A stretch of 64,000 nt of DNA from an uncultured Flavobacteriaceae bacterium (GCA_947500445.1 CANMSB010000020.1:1-64000), one strand, 5' to 3'; shown: positions 17,315 to 29,000, counted from the first letter of the stretch. Notes: a model not told the origin generated them from the letters alone. Made by a program: numbers and translations.

Positions 17315-18715
17315 ATGGGATCAGATACCGCCATAGCCAACAAAACCACCCTTTGGAAAAAGGATAAAGACCATTTCTTTCATCCCTACACCAACTTCAA
17401 AACGTTCGATGAGCAAGGCTCCACCATTTATGCCAGTGGTCGCGATCATTTTATCTATGATGAGACCGGCAACGAATATTTGGACGGTATCGCCGGACTT
17501 TGGTGTGTAAACATTGGTCATGGAAATCGGGAAATGGCCGATTTGATGGCCGAACAGGCCGCAAAACTTGCTTACTATAATACCTTTGGCGGCGCCTCTT
17601 CGCCACCGGCCGCCCAACTGGCGGCAAAATTGGCCGAACTGGCCCCGGGTACCCTGAACAAAACGTTTTTTGGAACAGGGGGGTCCATGGCGAACGATAC
17701 TGCGGTAAAGATTGCCCATTATTACTTTAACATCATGGGCAAACCACACAAAAAGAAAATCATCTCCAGGGATCTGGGGTACCATGGGAGTACGTATTTG
17801 GCGCATGCCCTTACGGGAATAGCGTCGACCCATATCGGTTTTGACCTTCCCATCGATGGCCTTGTACACCATGTTACCGCTCCCTATGAATATCGAAAAC
17901 CTGCCGATGCCGAGGACATGGATTTTTGTGACTACCTCTTGGAAGACCTTGAGCGTACCATAATGGAGCTCGGTGCCGATACCATTGCAGCCTTTATCGC
18001 TGAACCGATAATGGGTGCCGGAGGGGTGATCGTACCGCCAAAGGAATACAACCGGCGTACATGGGAACTCTGTAAGAAATACGAAATATTGTATATCGCC
18101 GATGAGGTGGTTACCGCCTTTGGGCGTTTGGGGCACATGTTCGCTTCGGAGGCCGTGTTTGGCGTGCAGCCCGATATATTGGTGTTGGCAAAAGGAATTT
18201 CTTCGGGCTATGTGCCGTTGGGCGCTACCATGATTACCGATGAAATTTACGATGTAATCAGTATCCCCAAAGATGCCAATCCATACTTTTCGCATGGTTT
18301 TACCTACTCTGGCCATGCCCTGGCCTGTGCAGTAGGGTTAAAGAATATAGCGATTATGGAACGTACCGAGCGATGTGAACATGTTCGGGAACATGGTCCT
18401 TATTTTGAACAACGGTTGCGGGAATTGGAAAAATACCCGATAGTGGGCGAAGTGCGCGGAAGTCATTTCATGTTGGGAATCGAGTTTGTATCCGATAAGA
18501 TGACAAAGGCTTCCTTTGATCCCGACCAATACGATGTAACCGACCGAATTTTCAGCCATTGTAAACAGTTGGGGGCCATTGTGCGTCCCGTAGGACCTAT
18601 AGTGGTATTGTCACCACCATTGACCTTCGATAGAAAAGCGATTGATCGGATGGTGGAAATCCTCTCCAAAGCCATTGAAAAGGTGTTGGACGAATTAAAA
18701 GAACGTTCGGTATGA
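17315..18715 (+). CDS. class III aminotransferase, putrescine/omega-amino-acid:pyruvate type
   Basis: This 466-residue PLP enzyme resembles SpuC and omega-amino-acid:pyruvate aminotransferases. It begins with the group's LWKKDKDHFFHPYTNF segment. Next come LDGIAGLWCVNIGHG, FFGTGGSMANDTAVKIAHYY, DLGYHGSTYLA, IADEVVTAFGRLG with the PLP-pyridine Asp, and Schiff-base lysine K293 in VLAKGISSGYVPLG. Likely donors are putrescine or related omega-amines, giving an aminoaldehyde that the neighbouring aldehyde dehydrogenase could oxidise. It is the first gene of a plus-strand operon and overlaps the deiminase gene by 4 bp (ATGA). Exact donor specificity is not readable from sequence. Confidence 0.9.
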   Translation: MGSDTAIANKTTLWKKDKDHFFHPYTNFKTFDEQGSTIYASGRDHFIYDETGNEYLDGIAGLWCVNIGHGNREMADLMAEQAAKLAYYNTFGGASSPPAAQLAAKLAELAPGTLNKTFFGTGGSMANDTAVKIAHYYFNIMGKPHKKKIISRDLGYHGSTYLAHALTGIASTHIGFDLPIDGLVHHVTAPYEYRKPADAEDMDFCDYLLEDLERTIMELGADTIAAFIAEPIMGAGGVIVPPKEYNRRTWELCKKYEILYIADEVVTAFGRLGHMFASEAVFGVQPDILVLAKGISSGYVPLGATMITDEIYDVISIPKDANPYFSHGFTYSGHALACAVGLKNIAIMERTERCEHVREHGPYFEQRLRELEKYPIVGEVRGSHFMLGIEFVSDKMTKASFDPDQYDVTDRIFSHCKQLGAIVRPVGPIVVLSPPLTFDRKAIDRMVEILSKAIEKVLDELKERSV

Positions 18716-20058
18716 ACACTGTCAAAAATCGATTTTTTCCGTTCTTAGCGGTGGTTGTAGGTTGTGTTTTCAATCATAGCTGCAAAGAGGTGTCGCCAAC
18801 ACCATCCAAGGCTGAAAACGACACGGAACCCGCAGAGTCGGCGAACGTTGTGCGCCAAGCGGCCGAATTTGAGGCGCAAGAGGCCCTTTGGCTTATTTGG
18901 AACCCCTATGACCATAAAAAAGGAGCATCCAATGCATCGGTTGTACAACAATTGGTCGATTTGGTAAAGGAGCATCAAAAAGTGGTGTTGGCCGTTGCCG
19001 ATTCTACCGTTTACAAGGATGCCGTTTCCCATCTTTTACCAAGCATTCGGGAACATCCCAATGTGGCCTTTGCATTTGTCCCTTCCGTACAATTCTGGAC
19101 CCGGGATATGGGCCCCTCCTTTGTAAACCTAAAGGATGGAACGCTTGCGGTGGCCGATTTCAATTTTAACTCGTGGGGGTACGCAACGGTAGACGATGCC
19201 GATAATCAGATAGAGGAGGCCTTCGACAGGTTGGCTGCGAAACAGCTAGGCCTCCCCATTGTTCGCTCCAAAATGATCAGTGAGGGCGGAAACAGGGAAG
19301 TAAACGGCAAGGGGGTATTAGTAACCGTGGAAACGGTGGAACAGGGAAGAAATCCATCGCTTTCCAAACCAGAAATGGAAGCCGAGTTTCAACGGATGCT
19401 CGGTGTAAAAAAGACCATTTGGCTAAAGGAGGGCCTCAAAGAGGATGAACATACCTTTTTAGGACCGATAAAGACCAATGCCGGTTTTGATGCCTATACG
19501 GTGGTGACCACGAACGGACATGTAGATGAATTTGCCCGTTTCGTAAACGATTCCACACTATTGTTGGCTGAAGTGGATAGCATTCAATTACAGTCGGGCG
19601 ACCCTATCGCCTTGGAGAACCATCGGCGATTGGAAGAGAATTTTAATATATTAAAACGGGCCACGGATGTAGATGGCAGGTCTTTTACCATTGTTCGTTT
19701 CCCGATGCCCGACCCCATATATGCCAGTATGGAACCCGGGGACGAGGTATACGACTATATTGAAACCTTGGATTATAGCAAGGGTACCGCCCCTTTTCCA
19801 AAAGGAAAAAAAGTACAGGTGATCGCGGCGGCAAGCTACCTGAATTTCATTATTACGAACAAGCTCGTTATCGGCCAAAAATATGCCGATGACATGGAAA
19901 CGGGGAGAGCGGTGGCTCTGGACAGTATTGCAAAAAGTATCCTTCAGAAAGTGTTTCCCGAAAGAGCGGTCCACATGGTCGATGCCCTTGCCGTCAACCT
20001 TGGCGGAGGTGGGGTGCACTGTATTTCGATCCATCAACCAAAACATCATGCCCAATGA
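18712..20058 (+). CDS. agmatine deiminase / peptidyl-arginine deiminase family lipoprotein
   Basis: The guanidine-group-modifying (pentein) fold hydrolyses a guanidino group to a ureido group plus ammonia. The 448 residues carry the family motifs FWTRDMGPSF, SEGGNREVNG, NGHVDEFARF and the catalytic cysteine C437 in NLGGGGVHCISIHQP, so the active site looks intact. Unusually, the N-terminus is a lipoprotein signal peptide (AVVVGC lipobox, Cys about 18; a second Cys lies near 25) followed by a Ser/Glu/Pro-rich linker. The enzyme is therefore expected outside the cytoplasm, unlike ordinary cytosolic AguA. It is coupled by 4-bp overlaps to the aminotransferase before it and the serine hydrolase after it. 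Free agmatine, arginine-like compounds or terminal peptidyl-arginine are all possible substrates. Confidence 0.88.
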   Translation: MNTVKNRFFPFLAVVVGCVFNHSCKEVSPTPSKAENDTEPAESANVVRQAAEFEAQEALWLIWNPYDHKKGASNASVVQQLVDLVKEHQKVVLAVADSTVYKDAVSHLLPSIREHPNVAFAFVPSVQFWTRDMGPSFVNLKDGTLAVADFNFNSWGYATVDDADNQIEEAFDRLAAKQLGLPIVRSKMISEGGNREVNGKGVLVTVETVEQGRNPSLSKPEMEAEFQRMLGVKKTIWLKEGLKEDEHTFLGPIKTNAGFDAYTVVTTNGHVDEFARFVNDSTLLLAEVDSIQLQSGDPIALENHRRLEENFNILKRATDVDGRSFTIVRFPMPDPIYASMEPGDEVYDYIETLDYSKGTAPFPKGKKVQVIAAASYLNFIITNKLVIGQKYADDMETGRAVALDSIAKSILQKVFPERAVHMVDALAVNLGGGGVHCISIHQPKHHAQ

Positions 20059-21371
20059 AAGGAACACGCTATGTAATCGCCCTATTTTTTTTGGTTTCCG
20101 TTGGTATTTTTGGCAGTTGTAAAGAAACCGAAGCACCGGTCGAAGAACCAGTAGCGGCTCCGGAGCCCCAACCAGACCTGTCCTCCGCAATGCAGAAGGT
20201 GTTCGACGATTTTGAACTGGTGGGCATGTCGGTCGCGCTGATCCACAAGGGTTCGGTCGCTTGGGAAGGGCACTACGGATTGGCCAACGTAAAAAGGGAG
20301 GACCCTATCGATGGCGCTACCAAATATCGCATCGCCTCCATATCAAAAACGATTACCGCCATTGCCCTAATGCAATTGTACGAACAAGGGCTGGTGGCTT
20401 TGGATGAAGATATCGGCACCTACTTGGGATGGCAGTTGCGCAATCCGAACCATCCGGAAATTCCCATTACCTTACGGCAACTGATGAGCCATACCAGCAG
20501 TCTCAGGGACGGTCAGGGCTATTTCAATTTTTCAAGGGAAATGGTGGCTCAAGAGCTGCCCATCGAATCCCTTTTTACCGAAGACGGGGACTATTATACC
20601 GTAGACCTGTTCGACGATAGAAAACCAGGTGATTTTTTTACCTATACCAACTGTAGTTGGGGGCTTGTCGCTTCCATTGTGGAACGGGCGAGCGGCATGC
20701 ATTTCGACCGTTACTGTCAAAAAAATATTTTTGAGCCTATGGGGCTTAAGGCCAACTTTAATGTGGCACAACTCGAAGATACCGACAAGCTGGCGGCATT
20801 ATATCGGTATGAAAACGGTGCGTGGAACGCCCAGGTGGACGATTATACCGAGACAGCTCCAGTAGAAAGGCGCTATGGGTCGTACAACGCTGGGCGAAAC
20901 GGCCTGCTGTTCGGCCCTCAAGGAAGCTTGCGCGCGTCGACGGACGATTTGATCGCTATTGCGAAACTGTTTTTTAACCGGGGCACCTACAATGGAAATA
21001 CGATTTTGAGTGCGGAAAGTATCGACAAAATGACGGCTCGGGAATGGGTATTTTCCGGAGCGAACGGGGATACGTGGGAAGGCTTTTTCAATGCTTATGG
21101 TCTGGGAATACATTGTGTTTTGAATGCTCCTAAAGGAGATATTATTTTTCCCGACCGAAAAATGATCGGCCATCCCGGAATCGCATATGGACTGTTGAGC
21201 GATCTTTACATTGATCCGGCGTCCGAGAGTGGTGTAGTATTCATTACCAACGGGAGCAAAAAGGAATACAAATACGGAAAGGACTCCTCCTTTTATGGGG
21301 TTGAAGAAGCTGTTTTTAAACAACTATACCCGTACCTTAAAACCCTTGAATCCGCAAATACCGTTTTTTAA
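20055..21371 (+). CDS. serine hydrolase lipoprotein, class C beta-lactamase family
   Basis: This is a PF00144 serine hydrolase of 438 residues. It has a lipoprotein signal peptide (GIFGSC lipobox, Cys about 22) and a Pro/Glu-rich linker. The catalytic S95-I-S-K98 motif, the YTN triad (in FFTYTNCSWG) and a late GHPG motif in the position of KTG/HxG are present. The family includes penicillin-binding proteins, esterases and D-amino-acid peptidases or amidases; this pattern does not single one out and does not imply antibiotic resistance. It is translationally coupled on both sides (4-bp overlap upstream, TAATG overlap downstream). A periplasmic amidase or peptidase step preparing substrate for the deiminase is possible. 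Confidence 0.85.
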   Translation: MKGTRYVIALFFLVSVGIFGSCKETEAPVEEPVAAPEPQPDLSSAMQKVFDDFELVGMSVALIHKGSVAWEGHYGLANVKREDPIDGATKYRIASISKTITAIALMQLYEQGLVALDEDIGTYLGWQLRNPNHPEIPITLRQLMSHTSSLRDGQGYFNFSREMVAQELPIESLFTEDGDYYTVDLFDDRKPGDFFTYTNCSWGLVASIVERASGMHFDRYCQKNIFEPMGLKANFNVAQLEDTDKLAALYRYENGAWNAQVDDYTETAPVERRYGSYNAGRNGLLFGPQGSLRASTDDLIAIAKLFFNRGTYNGNTILSAESIDKMTAREWVFSGANGDTWEGFFNAYGLGIHCVLNAPKGDIIFPDRKMIGHPGIAYGLLSDLYIDPASESGVVFITNGSKKEYKYGKDSSFYGVEEAVFKQLYPYLKTLESANTVF

Positions 21372-22726
21372 TGGAAACTTTTGGTTTATGGAGCTTGCTG
21401 CCCACTTTAGTGGTCGTTCTTCTTGCGCTTTTTACCAAAAGAACCTTTGAATCCCTTTTGGGCGGAAGCCTGGTCGGATTTCTTATTCTGGCCCCTAACA
21501 AATTTTATTCCGGATTCATCGATACCTTGCTTTCGGTATTGCAAGATGCCACCATCGCATGGATCGTTTTGGTGTGTGGCCTTTTTGGTTCCTTGGTACA
21601 TTTATTGACCGTTTCCGGAGGTACAAAAGCATTTTCGGATTACTTGCTGCGCTATGTTAGGGGGCGTAAGAGTGCGCTCTTGATCACTTGGGCCATGGGG
21701 TTGTTGATTTTTATAGACGATTACCTGAACGCGCTCACGGTGGGGACTTCCATGAAAAAAGTGACCGACAAGTTTAAGGTTCCCAGGGAAATGTTGGCCT
21801 ACATTGTAGACTCGACCGCAGCGCCGATCTGTGTGCTGATCCCCTTGTCTACCTGGGCCATTTATGTGGCGGGCCTCTTAGAAAGTGAGGGCGTGGCACT
21901 AGCGGGCGAGGGCACTATGGCGTACTTGAAAGCCATCCCCTTTATTTTGTACGGTTGGATCGCCGCCATTATGGTACCCTTCGTGGCTACGGGTATCGTT
22001 CCGCCTTTGGGTGCTATGAAAAAGGCCGAAGAAAGGGCCAAAACGGGTATATTGGTTCCGGCCGATTCTGAAGCGATTGCCATGGAAGTCCCTGAGGTGA
22101 AGCATAAAAATCCAAAGATGCTCCATTTTGTATTGCCCATACTGGTGCTAATAGCGGCAACGATCTTCTTTGAGATCGATGCGTTGAAAGGGATTGTTTT
22201 TGCACTGTTGTTTACCGTAGTGTACTTCGCGATCGGGAAAGTAAGTAGTCTGGTGGACGCCGTGGAGGGTATTTTTTCAGGTTTCAAAAGTATGCTATAC
22301 GCCCTGGCCATTGTAGTAATGTCCTTTGTTTTAAAGGAAGTCAACGATTCCCTTGGATTGACGACCTATATCGTCGATTCGGTATCCCCTATTTTGAGCA
22401 AAGAACTTTTGCCCGTCGTGGCATTTGTTTCCCTGGCCTTGGTCACCTTTTCAACGGGTTCCTTTTGGGGAGTGTACGCCATTTCCCTGCCCATAATCGT
22501 GCCGCTTGCTCAAAGTATGGGGGTAGACATCTTTCTTGCGATCGGCGCCGTGATCAGTGCGGGGGCCTTTGGGTCGCATGCCTGTTTTTATGGAGATGCC
22601 ACTGTGCTCAGTGCCAGTGCCACGGGCTGTAACAATGTGGCACATGCCATTACCCAATTGCCCTATACTTTGCTCAGCGGTTTTTTAAGTGCCCTGGGTT
22701 ATCTTTTGTTGGGATATTTACTCTAA
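21371..22726 (+). CDS. NhaC-type Na+/H+ antiporter family transporter
   Basis: This inner membrane transporter has 451 residues and about 11-12 hydrophobic segments, with the PF03553 features IFIDDYLNALTVGTSMKKVTD, DSTAAPICVLIPLSTWA, TFSTGSFWGVYAISLPI and SHACFYGDATVLSASATGC. The family includes Na+/H+ antiporters and substrate-linked exchangers such as malate/lactate antiporters. Its start codon overlaps the stop of the serine hydrolase gene (TAATG), so it is the last gene of the operon. It may carry the catabolic substrate or product rather than act in pH control, which is inference from coupling. A weak terminator follows immediately. Confidence 0.88.
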   Translation: METFGLWSLLPTLVVVLLALFTKRTFESLLGGSLVGFLILAPNKFYSGFIDTLLSVLQDATIAWIVLVCGLFGSLVHLLTVSGGTKAFSDYLLRYVRGRKSALLITWAMGLLIFIDDYLNALTVGTSMKKVTDKFKVPREMLAYIVDSTAAPICVLIPLSTWAIYVAGLLESEGVALAGEGTMAYLKAIPFILYGWIAAIMVPFVATGIVPPLGAMKKAEERAKTGILVPADSEAIAMEVPEVKHKNPKMLHFVLPILVLIAATIFFEIDALKGIVFALLFTVVYFAIGKVSSLVDAVEGIFSGFKSMLYALAIVVMSFVLKEVNDSLGLTTYIVDSVSPILSKELLPVVAFVSLALVTFSTGSFWGVYAISLPIIVPLAQSMGVDIFLAIGAVISAGAFGSHACFYGDATVLSASATGCNNVAHAITQLPYTLLSGFLSALGYLLLGYLL

Positions 22727-22747
22727 AAAAGCGCGCTTCTTTTTTTG
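22725..22747 (+). terminator. possible weak terminator
   Basis: A6-GCGCGC-TTC-T7 directly at the stop codon can fold into a short A/T-rich stem with a GC core, followed by T residues. The stem is small, so termination is uncertain. Confidence 0.3.
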
Positions 22748-22895
22748 CTTTTCCGTGGATGATTCCGGACGGGTTCAATGGCGGGATAAATCTGAAATGT
22801 TATTTTTTTTGGTAGCTAGCAACGCCTATTATGGTATTTCGAAGGCAGTTTATAAAGGGGTTGAAAATGAGCATGCTAGCGTACTTGTTTAAAGA

Positions 22896-22907
22896 TTAAA
22901 CGTTTAA
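22896..22907. promoter_or_regulatory. 12-bp palindrome upstream of the zincin gene
   Basis: TTAAACGTTTAA is a perfect palindrome with a central CG, 156 bp before the ATG at 23064, in a 337-bp region (22727-23063) that otherwise holds no gene. Central-CG palindromes are typical of LacI-like and related operators. No regulator is implicated here, and chance is possible. Confidence 0.3.
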
Positions 22908-23063
22908 CTATTTTTTGTAGGGCACGGGAATTCCTTTTTGGATCGAAATCAGTTGTCAATTTGTGATAAATGAGGTGATTATATGCACAAAAGACCATTA
23001 AAACTTGCAGGAATTGGATGTAAGAATTATTTTCATCCCCTCACTAATTTAAAAACACTTTAT

Positions 23064-26000
23064 ATGAAACAGAATTACATTGTAAGTGGTAAGAAATTGC
23101 GCGATTATTTTCGCCGCTCTTATCATTTAAGTACCGTTATTTTTGTGTTTCTTTTGGCGGGCATCCAGATGTCCCAGGCCCAAAAAGGAATGCAAAGAAT
23201 GCCTGGTGTACCGGTCGTTTGTCCGGCTAACTACGAGGATCAGCACTCCCGAATGGCGATGAGCCAGATGGCGGCGAAAAAATCATCGGCGCTTGTGGGT
23301 AAAAAACAGGCTACGGCCGAACTCTTGATTACATTCGGTCCCGGTGCAGAAGGGAATACCGACGTACAAGAGGCATTTCAGTTCGCATTGGACATTTGGT
23401 CGGAAGAGATCGTATCATCAGAACCGATCCGTATTTTTGCCGATTTCGCGAATTTGGGTACCGGGGTACTTGCATCTGCAGGACCGACCACGTTAATATC
23501 CAACTTTCCGAACGCACCGGTGCCGGACGTTTTTTTTCCGATAGCATTGGCAAATTCCCTAGCGGGAGAAGACCTTGCTCCGGATGAAGAATTTGATCTG
23601 GTAGTGAATATCGGGAACGGTATTCCTTGGTATTTCGGTACCGATGGAAATACTCCTGCCGGACAGTTCGACTTTGTTACCGTAGCGCTTCATGAAGCAG
23701 GCCACGGTCTTGGTTTTATCGACGGCGGAAACGTAAATAACTCTACCGGGGTAGGAAACATCAATGGAGGGGGCAATCCTTTCATTTTTGACACCTTTAT
23801 TGTAGATGGTGACGGAAATTCCGTTTTGGACCTTCCCAACCCTTCTACGGAACTGGGCGATTTCTTGACCAGCGGTGACGTTTTTGTAAACGGACAGTTT
23901 GCAATAGAGGCGTTGAACGGCGTTTCTCCGGAGCTTTTTGCTCCCGACCCGTTCCAAGGCGGCTCCAGTATCGCTCACTGGGACGAGGCTGCCTTCCCTG
24001 CGGGGGACATCAATTCCTTGATGAGCCCACAGGTAGGTGCTTCCGAATCCAACTTCGATATCGGACCCATCACTAGGGGCCATTTCCGCGATATGGGATG
24101 GGTACTTGCTGCACAAGCACCCGTAATTGCTTCGCCAACGGTTTTTACCGAAGAATTGAACGTTGGGGAGGTTGTTACCAGAGAGGTAACGGTTACCAAC
24201 AGTTCCGAAAATCCAGTTTCTATCGCCTTTTTGGCGCCGGCCACCGCGTATGAGCTTATCGAAAGCGTTACTCCAGAAACATTGGAAGTTCCTGCAGGAG
24301 GTTCATCGGTGATTACAGTAACCCTTAATACGACAGGTGTTGCCAAAGGATCATACGAAGAGACCGTTGATTTTGACATTATCGGTTTTGACGGAATCTT
24401 GGATATCGATTTCAATATTCGGGTCCTTGATGGAACCGAAGCACCATCGATTGCCGTTAATCCGTTCTCGTTTGAGGAGGTTGTTGAACAGTTAAAAATC
24501 GTTACTAGGGAACTGACCATAGAAAATGTTGGTGATGCCGATCTTACTTATCAGATATCCCTTAATAACGAAGAGCAGGTAACTTTTGATAGTAGAGTTG
24601 CACAAACGACATCCGCTATTCAAGCCAACGGTTTCCAACAAGTATCTTCCTCGGCTTTGTCGTCCGATAAGGGATTAGCCTCTTCGTTACGTGCGGAAGG
24701 TCCTTTGAACAAGGTGATTTCCAGTTTGTACGCTACCGGTTTTGAAGATTTTACCGTAGGAGATTTGAACGGTCAAGGTGGATGGTCCACGCAACCTGCA
24801 AACTTTTTTACCATTACGGATGCAAACGCCTTTGAAGGTGGATTGCACACAAGGGGTACTACAGATGGCTCGGCGACAACGGCTTTGGCCTTTTCACCGC
24901 TCATCACCCCGGGCAACGAGCCCTTTATGGTGGCTACTGCCCAGGTCAACCTTCAAGGTTCCGGGTCTAGCTTTGAGATCATACCACAATCACCAGCTGC
25001 AGGATCTGTAATAACAAGAGTACGTTTTAATGGCGATGGTACCGTAGATATCCTTGACGGAAATACTGGTGGTTTTACTCCCATAAACGTAACGGTTCCA
25101 ACAGGATACTTTGAAGTGCGTATCGTTGTGGACAAGGACGATTTCGCCACACAGGTATATTTTGACGATGCCTTGGTGTTTTCAGGACTTGGTTTTGCCG
25201 GAATCATCGAGCAGGTAGTATTGCTTTCAGATAACGTTGCTGCAGGTTCCACTTTTGATGTGGACAATGTAGAGGTTGTCGATGGTGATGAAAACGCCTT
25301 CTTTTTAACCGTATCGCCAACGGCCGGAACGGTAGTAGATGGTGACGATGCCACCTTGCAGGTGAAGTTCGATGCCCGTACTTTGGAACCGGGCGTATAC
25401 AATGCTACTATAAACATTAGCAGTAACGACACGGAGAACCCCACTATAGATGTACCGGTTACCCTTACCGTAGTATCACCACCATCAATTGTAATCGCTC
25501 CGGATACTTTGAGCGAATCGGTTGATGTAACGGTTGATGTACCAGCTGTTAAAACCGCTACGTTCACCATTACTAACGAAGGGGACACCGCTTTGGACTT
25601 TGCTGCAGGAATTGGGGCAACGGTTTTCAACGCGCCCGATACCGGAGAAACCGAACAGGCCATTGCAGCTTTGGACCTACGAAAGTACGGTCTCGGCAGC
25701 TCCAACGGAGGTACCCTTCAAGCGGCAGGAATCAAAAAAGGATTGCAGCTTTCAAGAGCGCAACAACAACTTGCGAACTCCACGGTTTTCATCGATTCTA
25801 TTTTCTATGATACCGGTGTCAACGTTGCCGACGATTTTGTTGGCTTGAATGACGGTGTTCCCGTAGCTATCGGTGTTAAGTTCGATGCGGAAACAGAGTT
25901 TACCTTAAACGCTGTTCGAAACGCATACCGTACCGAAGCGCTTACCGAAGCAACTATTATTTTGGAAATCTATAGAGGAGGAGCTACGCCGGATGCCGGT

Positions 26001-29000
26001 GAGTTGCTTACTTCCCAAGTGATTACCCAAACCAGTGAAGAAGGTATTTTCTTGGAAGAGGTTTTGGAAGAGTCACAGACTTTCGCCGCTGGCGAATCGT
26101 TTTGGATCGTACACAAATACCCGGAGGGAATCGACTTTCCACAAGGATCGTTCAATACGGACAGTGTTCGCCCCGACACCTACTTTTTCAGTAGTGATGG
26201 AGGTGAATCCTACACCAACTTGGACAATTTTGCCTTTTTGACCAGGGCGTTGAGCGGAGGAGGAGATTCCTATATTACGCTAAGCCCATCAAGAGGCAGT
26301 GTTGCCTCAGGCGAGTCTGTGGAAGTAGAGGTCGTTTTCGATGGCTCTGAATTGGCCAACGGTATTTTTGAGACCGATATCCTTGTCAGCAGCAATGACC
26401 CCATAACACCGACCGCTATAGTGGCGACCACTTTTGAGGTTTCCGGTCAAGTTAGTGGCATCGATGTTTCCGAAGAATTATTGTTGTTCAACGATGTATT
26501 TATCGGCAACAGTAAGCAAGAGACGTTTACCATTACCAATACAGGGCTAGCCCAATTGAACGTTTCGGAAATTGCCTCCGACAATGAAGATTTTGTCGTT
26601 GAGCCGTCATCTGCGGTGATCAATGCCGGTGAGGAGTTGGAAGTAACGGTTACTTTCGCACCTACCACAACGGGTAACGTCAATGGTATCATTTCGATAA
26701 CCAGTGATGCAACCGATGCTACGGATGCCATTGAAGTGATCGTGAACGGAATTGGAGTGAACCCTCCAAAAGCGTTCTTAGATCCTCAAGAGCTTTTTGT
26801 TACTACCGATCGCGGTACCACCGTAACAAAAGAGGTTGTTTTGAGAAATGACGGTAGTGCACCGTTAACCTATTCGTTCCCTGACCTTGCTTTGGCGAGA
26901 GCACTTGCACGGCCAGATGTTCAGTTCAATAATACGGAATTGATCACGTTCGAGAATACGACCGCCAAGCCTCAAAAAGGATTTAAGGATTCTAGGGTAG
27001 GCCATCAAGTACGATACAGTGTTGGAACGGATACAAAATTCGGATACAGCTGGATCGATAGTGATGAGGAAGGCGGACCGGTATATGCCGCTTTTGATAT
27101 CCGTGATATCGGTACCGACCTTACGGAATTCGTTGGGGCGGACGGAACGGTAGAAATTACCCTTCCTTACTCCATCAATTATTATGGAACCAGCTATGAG
27201 AGTTTGTTCGTAAATGCAAACGGTTTTGTGTCTTTTGAGGCACCGACCACACCTTTCACTTTTCTGAACGAACAAATTCCTGTTGCCGATGGGGTAAACA
27301 ATGTTATCGCTCCAATGTGGGTGGATATTGAGCCACAAAACGGCGGTAGTGTACATATTGCTACTTTTGCCGATGCGGCAGTGGTACAATGGTCCGATGC
27401 ACCGATCTTTTTAGGTGTTGAAGGCGAAGCGGTAACGTTCAAAGTAGTCCTCTTCACCGATGGTAGCATCGAGTTCTTGTACGACGACGTTGACGGAGCT
27501 TCTTTTAACGACCTTGGTACCGTAGGTATCGAGAACGCTGCGGGTGACGATGGTGCTCAGGTGGCTTTCAACACACCTTACATCAAGGACGGTTTGGCAG
27601 TACGTTTTGTGCGTCCGCAAGTACCTACCATCGACTTTATCAGTGACGTTACCCCATTATCGGGTGTCGTAGCCGCAGGTGGTTCCAAAACCATAAATGT
27701 AACCTTGGACGCCACAACGTTGGAGCCAGGTACCTATATGGATGAATTGACCGTTTCGAGCAACGCTCCGGACAAGCAATTCAGTACTACCGCTATCGAA
27801 CTTACGGTAGTGGATGTTCCAGAAGTAGTAAGCTTGACGTTGATCAATGCCGATACCGACGAACCTATTGCAGTAATCAACGATGGGGATACCATCGATT
27901 TCCGAATTTACGATACCGCTAATTTCAATGTGGAAGCCAATATTGGTGACTTGGCACCGAGAAGTGTCGTTTTTGATTTCAATGGAGTAGAACGTTTCCG
28001 AAGAGAGAACGAAGCACCATACGCCCTTGGCGGAGACCGAAGAGGCGATTTCAGAAGAGTCGACTTTATCGATGGTGTGAATACCATTACGGCTACGCCA
28101 TATACCGCAAGAGGCGGTAGGGGTGATGCAGGTATCGCGAAAACGGTCACTTTTGAAATTATCGGAGGTGTATTGCCGGAAGTAGAAAGCTTTACGCTGA
28201 TCAATGCCGATACCAATGAAGCGATCGGTCCTTTGAACGATGGCGATGTATTGGACGTGAGCACTTTTGACACCGCTAACTTTAGCGTAGTGGCCAATGT
28301 AGGTGCCCTCGAAGCAGGCAGTGTAGTCTTTGATTACAATGGTGTTGCGGAGTTTAGAAAGCAGAACAAAGTTCCGTATTCCCTCGGAGGAGGCAGAGAT
28401 GGGAATTTCCGTAAAGTACCTTTCGAGTTAGGTGCCAACACGATTACCGCTACTCCGTATACCAAAAGGGGTGGTAGAGGTGATGCTGGAACCGCGAACA
28501 CCATCAGTTTTGAAGTGGTAAGTCCGGACGCTCCTGAAATTGGGAGACTTGTTTTGGTCAATGCCGATACAAACGAAGAAATCGGCGCCATCGGTGACGG
28601 TGACGTATTGGATTTGAGCCAGTATCCGACAACGGGTCTGAGCATTATCGCAGAAACTGAAGGTGAAGGCGTTGGAAGTGTGCTTTTCGACTTTAACGGT
28701 ATCAGAGGATATCAAACCGAAAATGCCGCACCATATGCCTTGAACGGTGATCGTCGTGGTAGGTATAAGCCTACGTTCTTTGCTCCTGGTGTAAACGTGC
28801 TTACGGCAAGATTATACACGGAAAAAAGAGGTGGCGGTCTTCTGACCGATGAAATTACCATTTCATTTGAAGTATTACCGGTAACCAATGCCGCTTCCAA
28901 GGAAATCAATGCCAGTGCGGCAAAGGTATATCCTAACCCAGTGGTCGATGTTGCTAATTTTGATATGAGCGATTCCGGACAACAAGTACTGAACGGTACC

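Noticed and set aside
20055-21371. Antibiotic-resistance beta-lactamase
   Set aside because: The SxxK/YxN family is broad; a lipoprotein form coupled to catabolic genes is more likely an esterase, amidase or peptidase.
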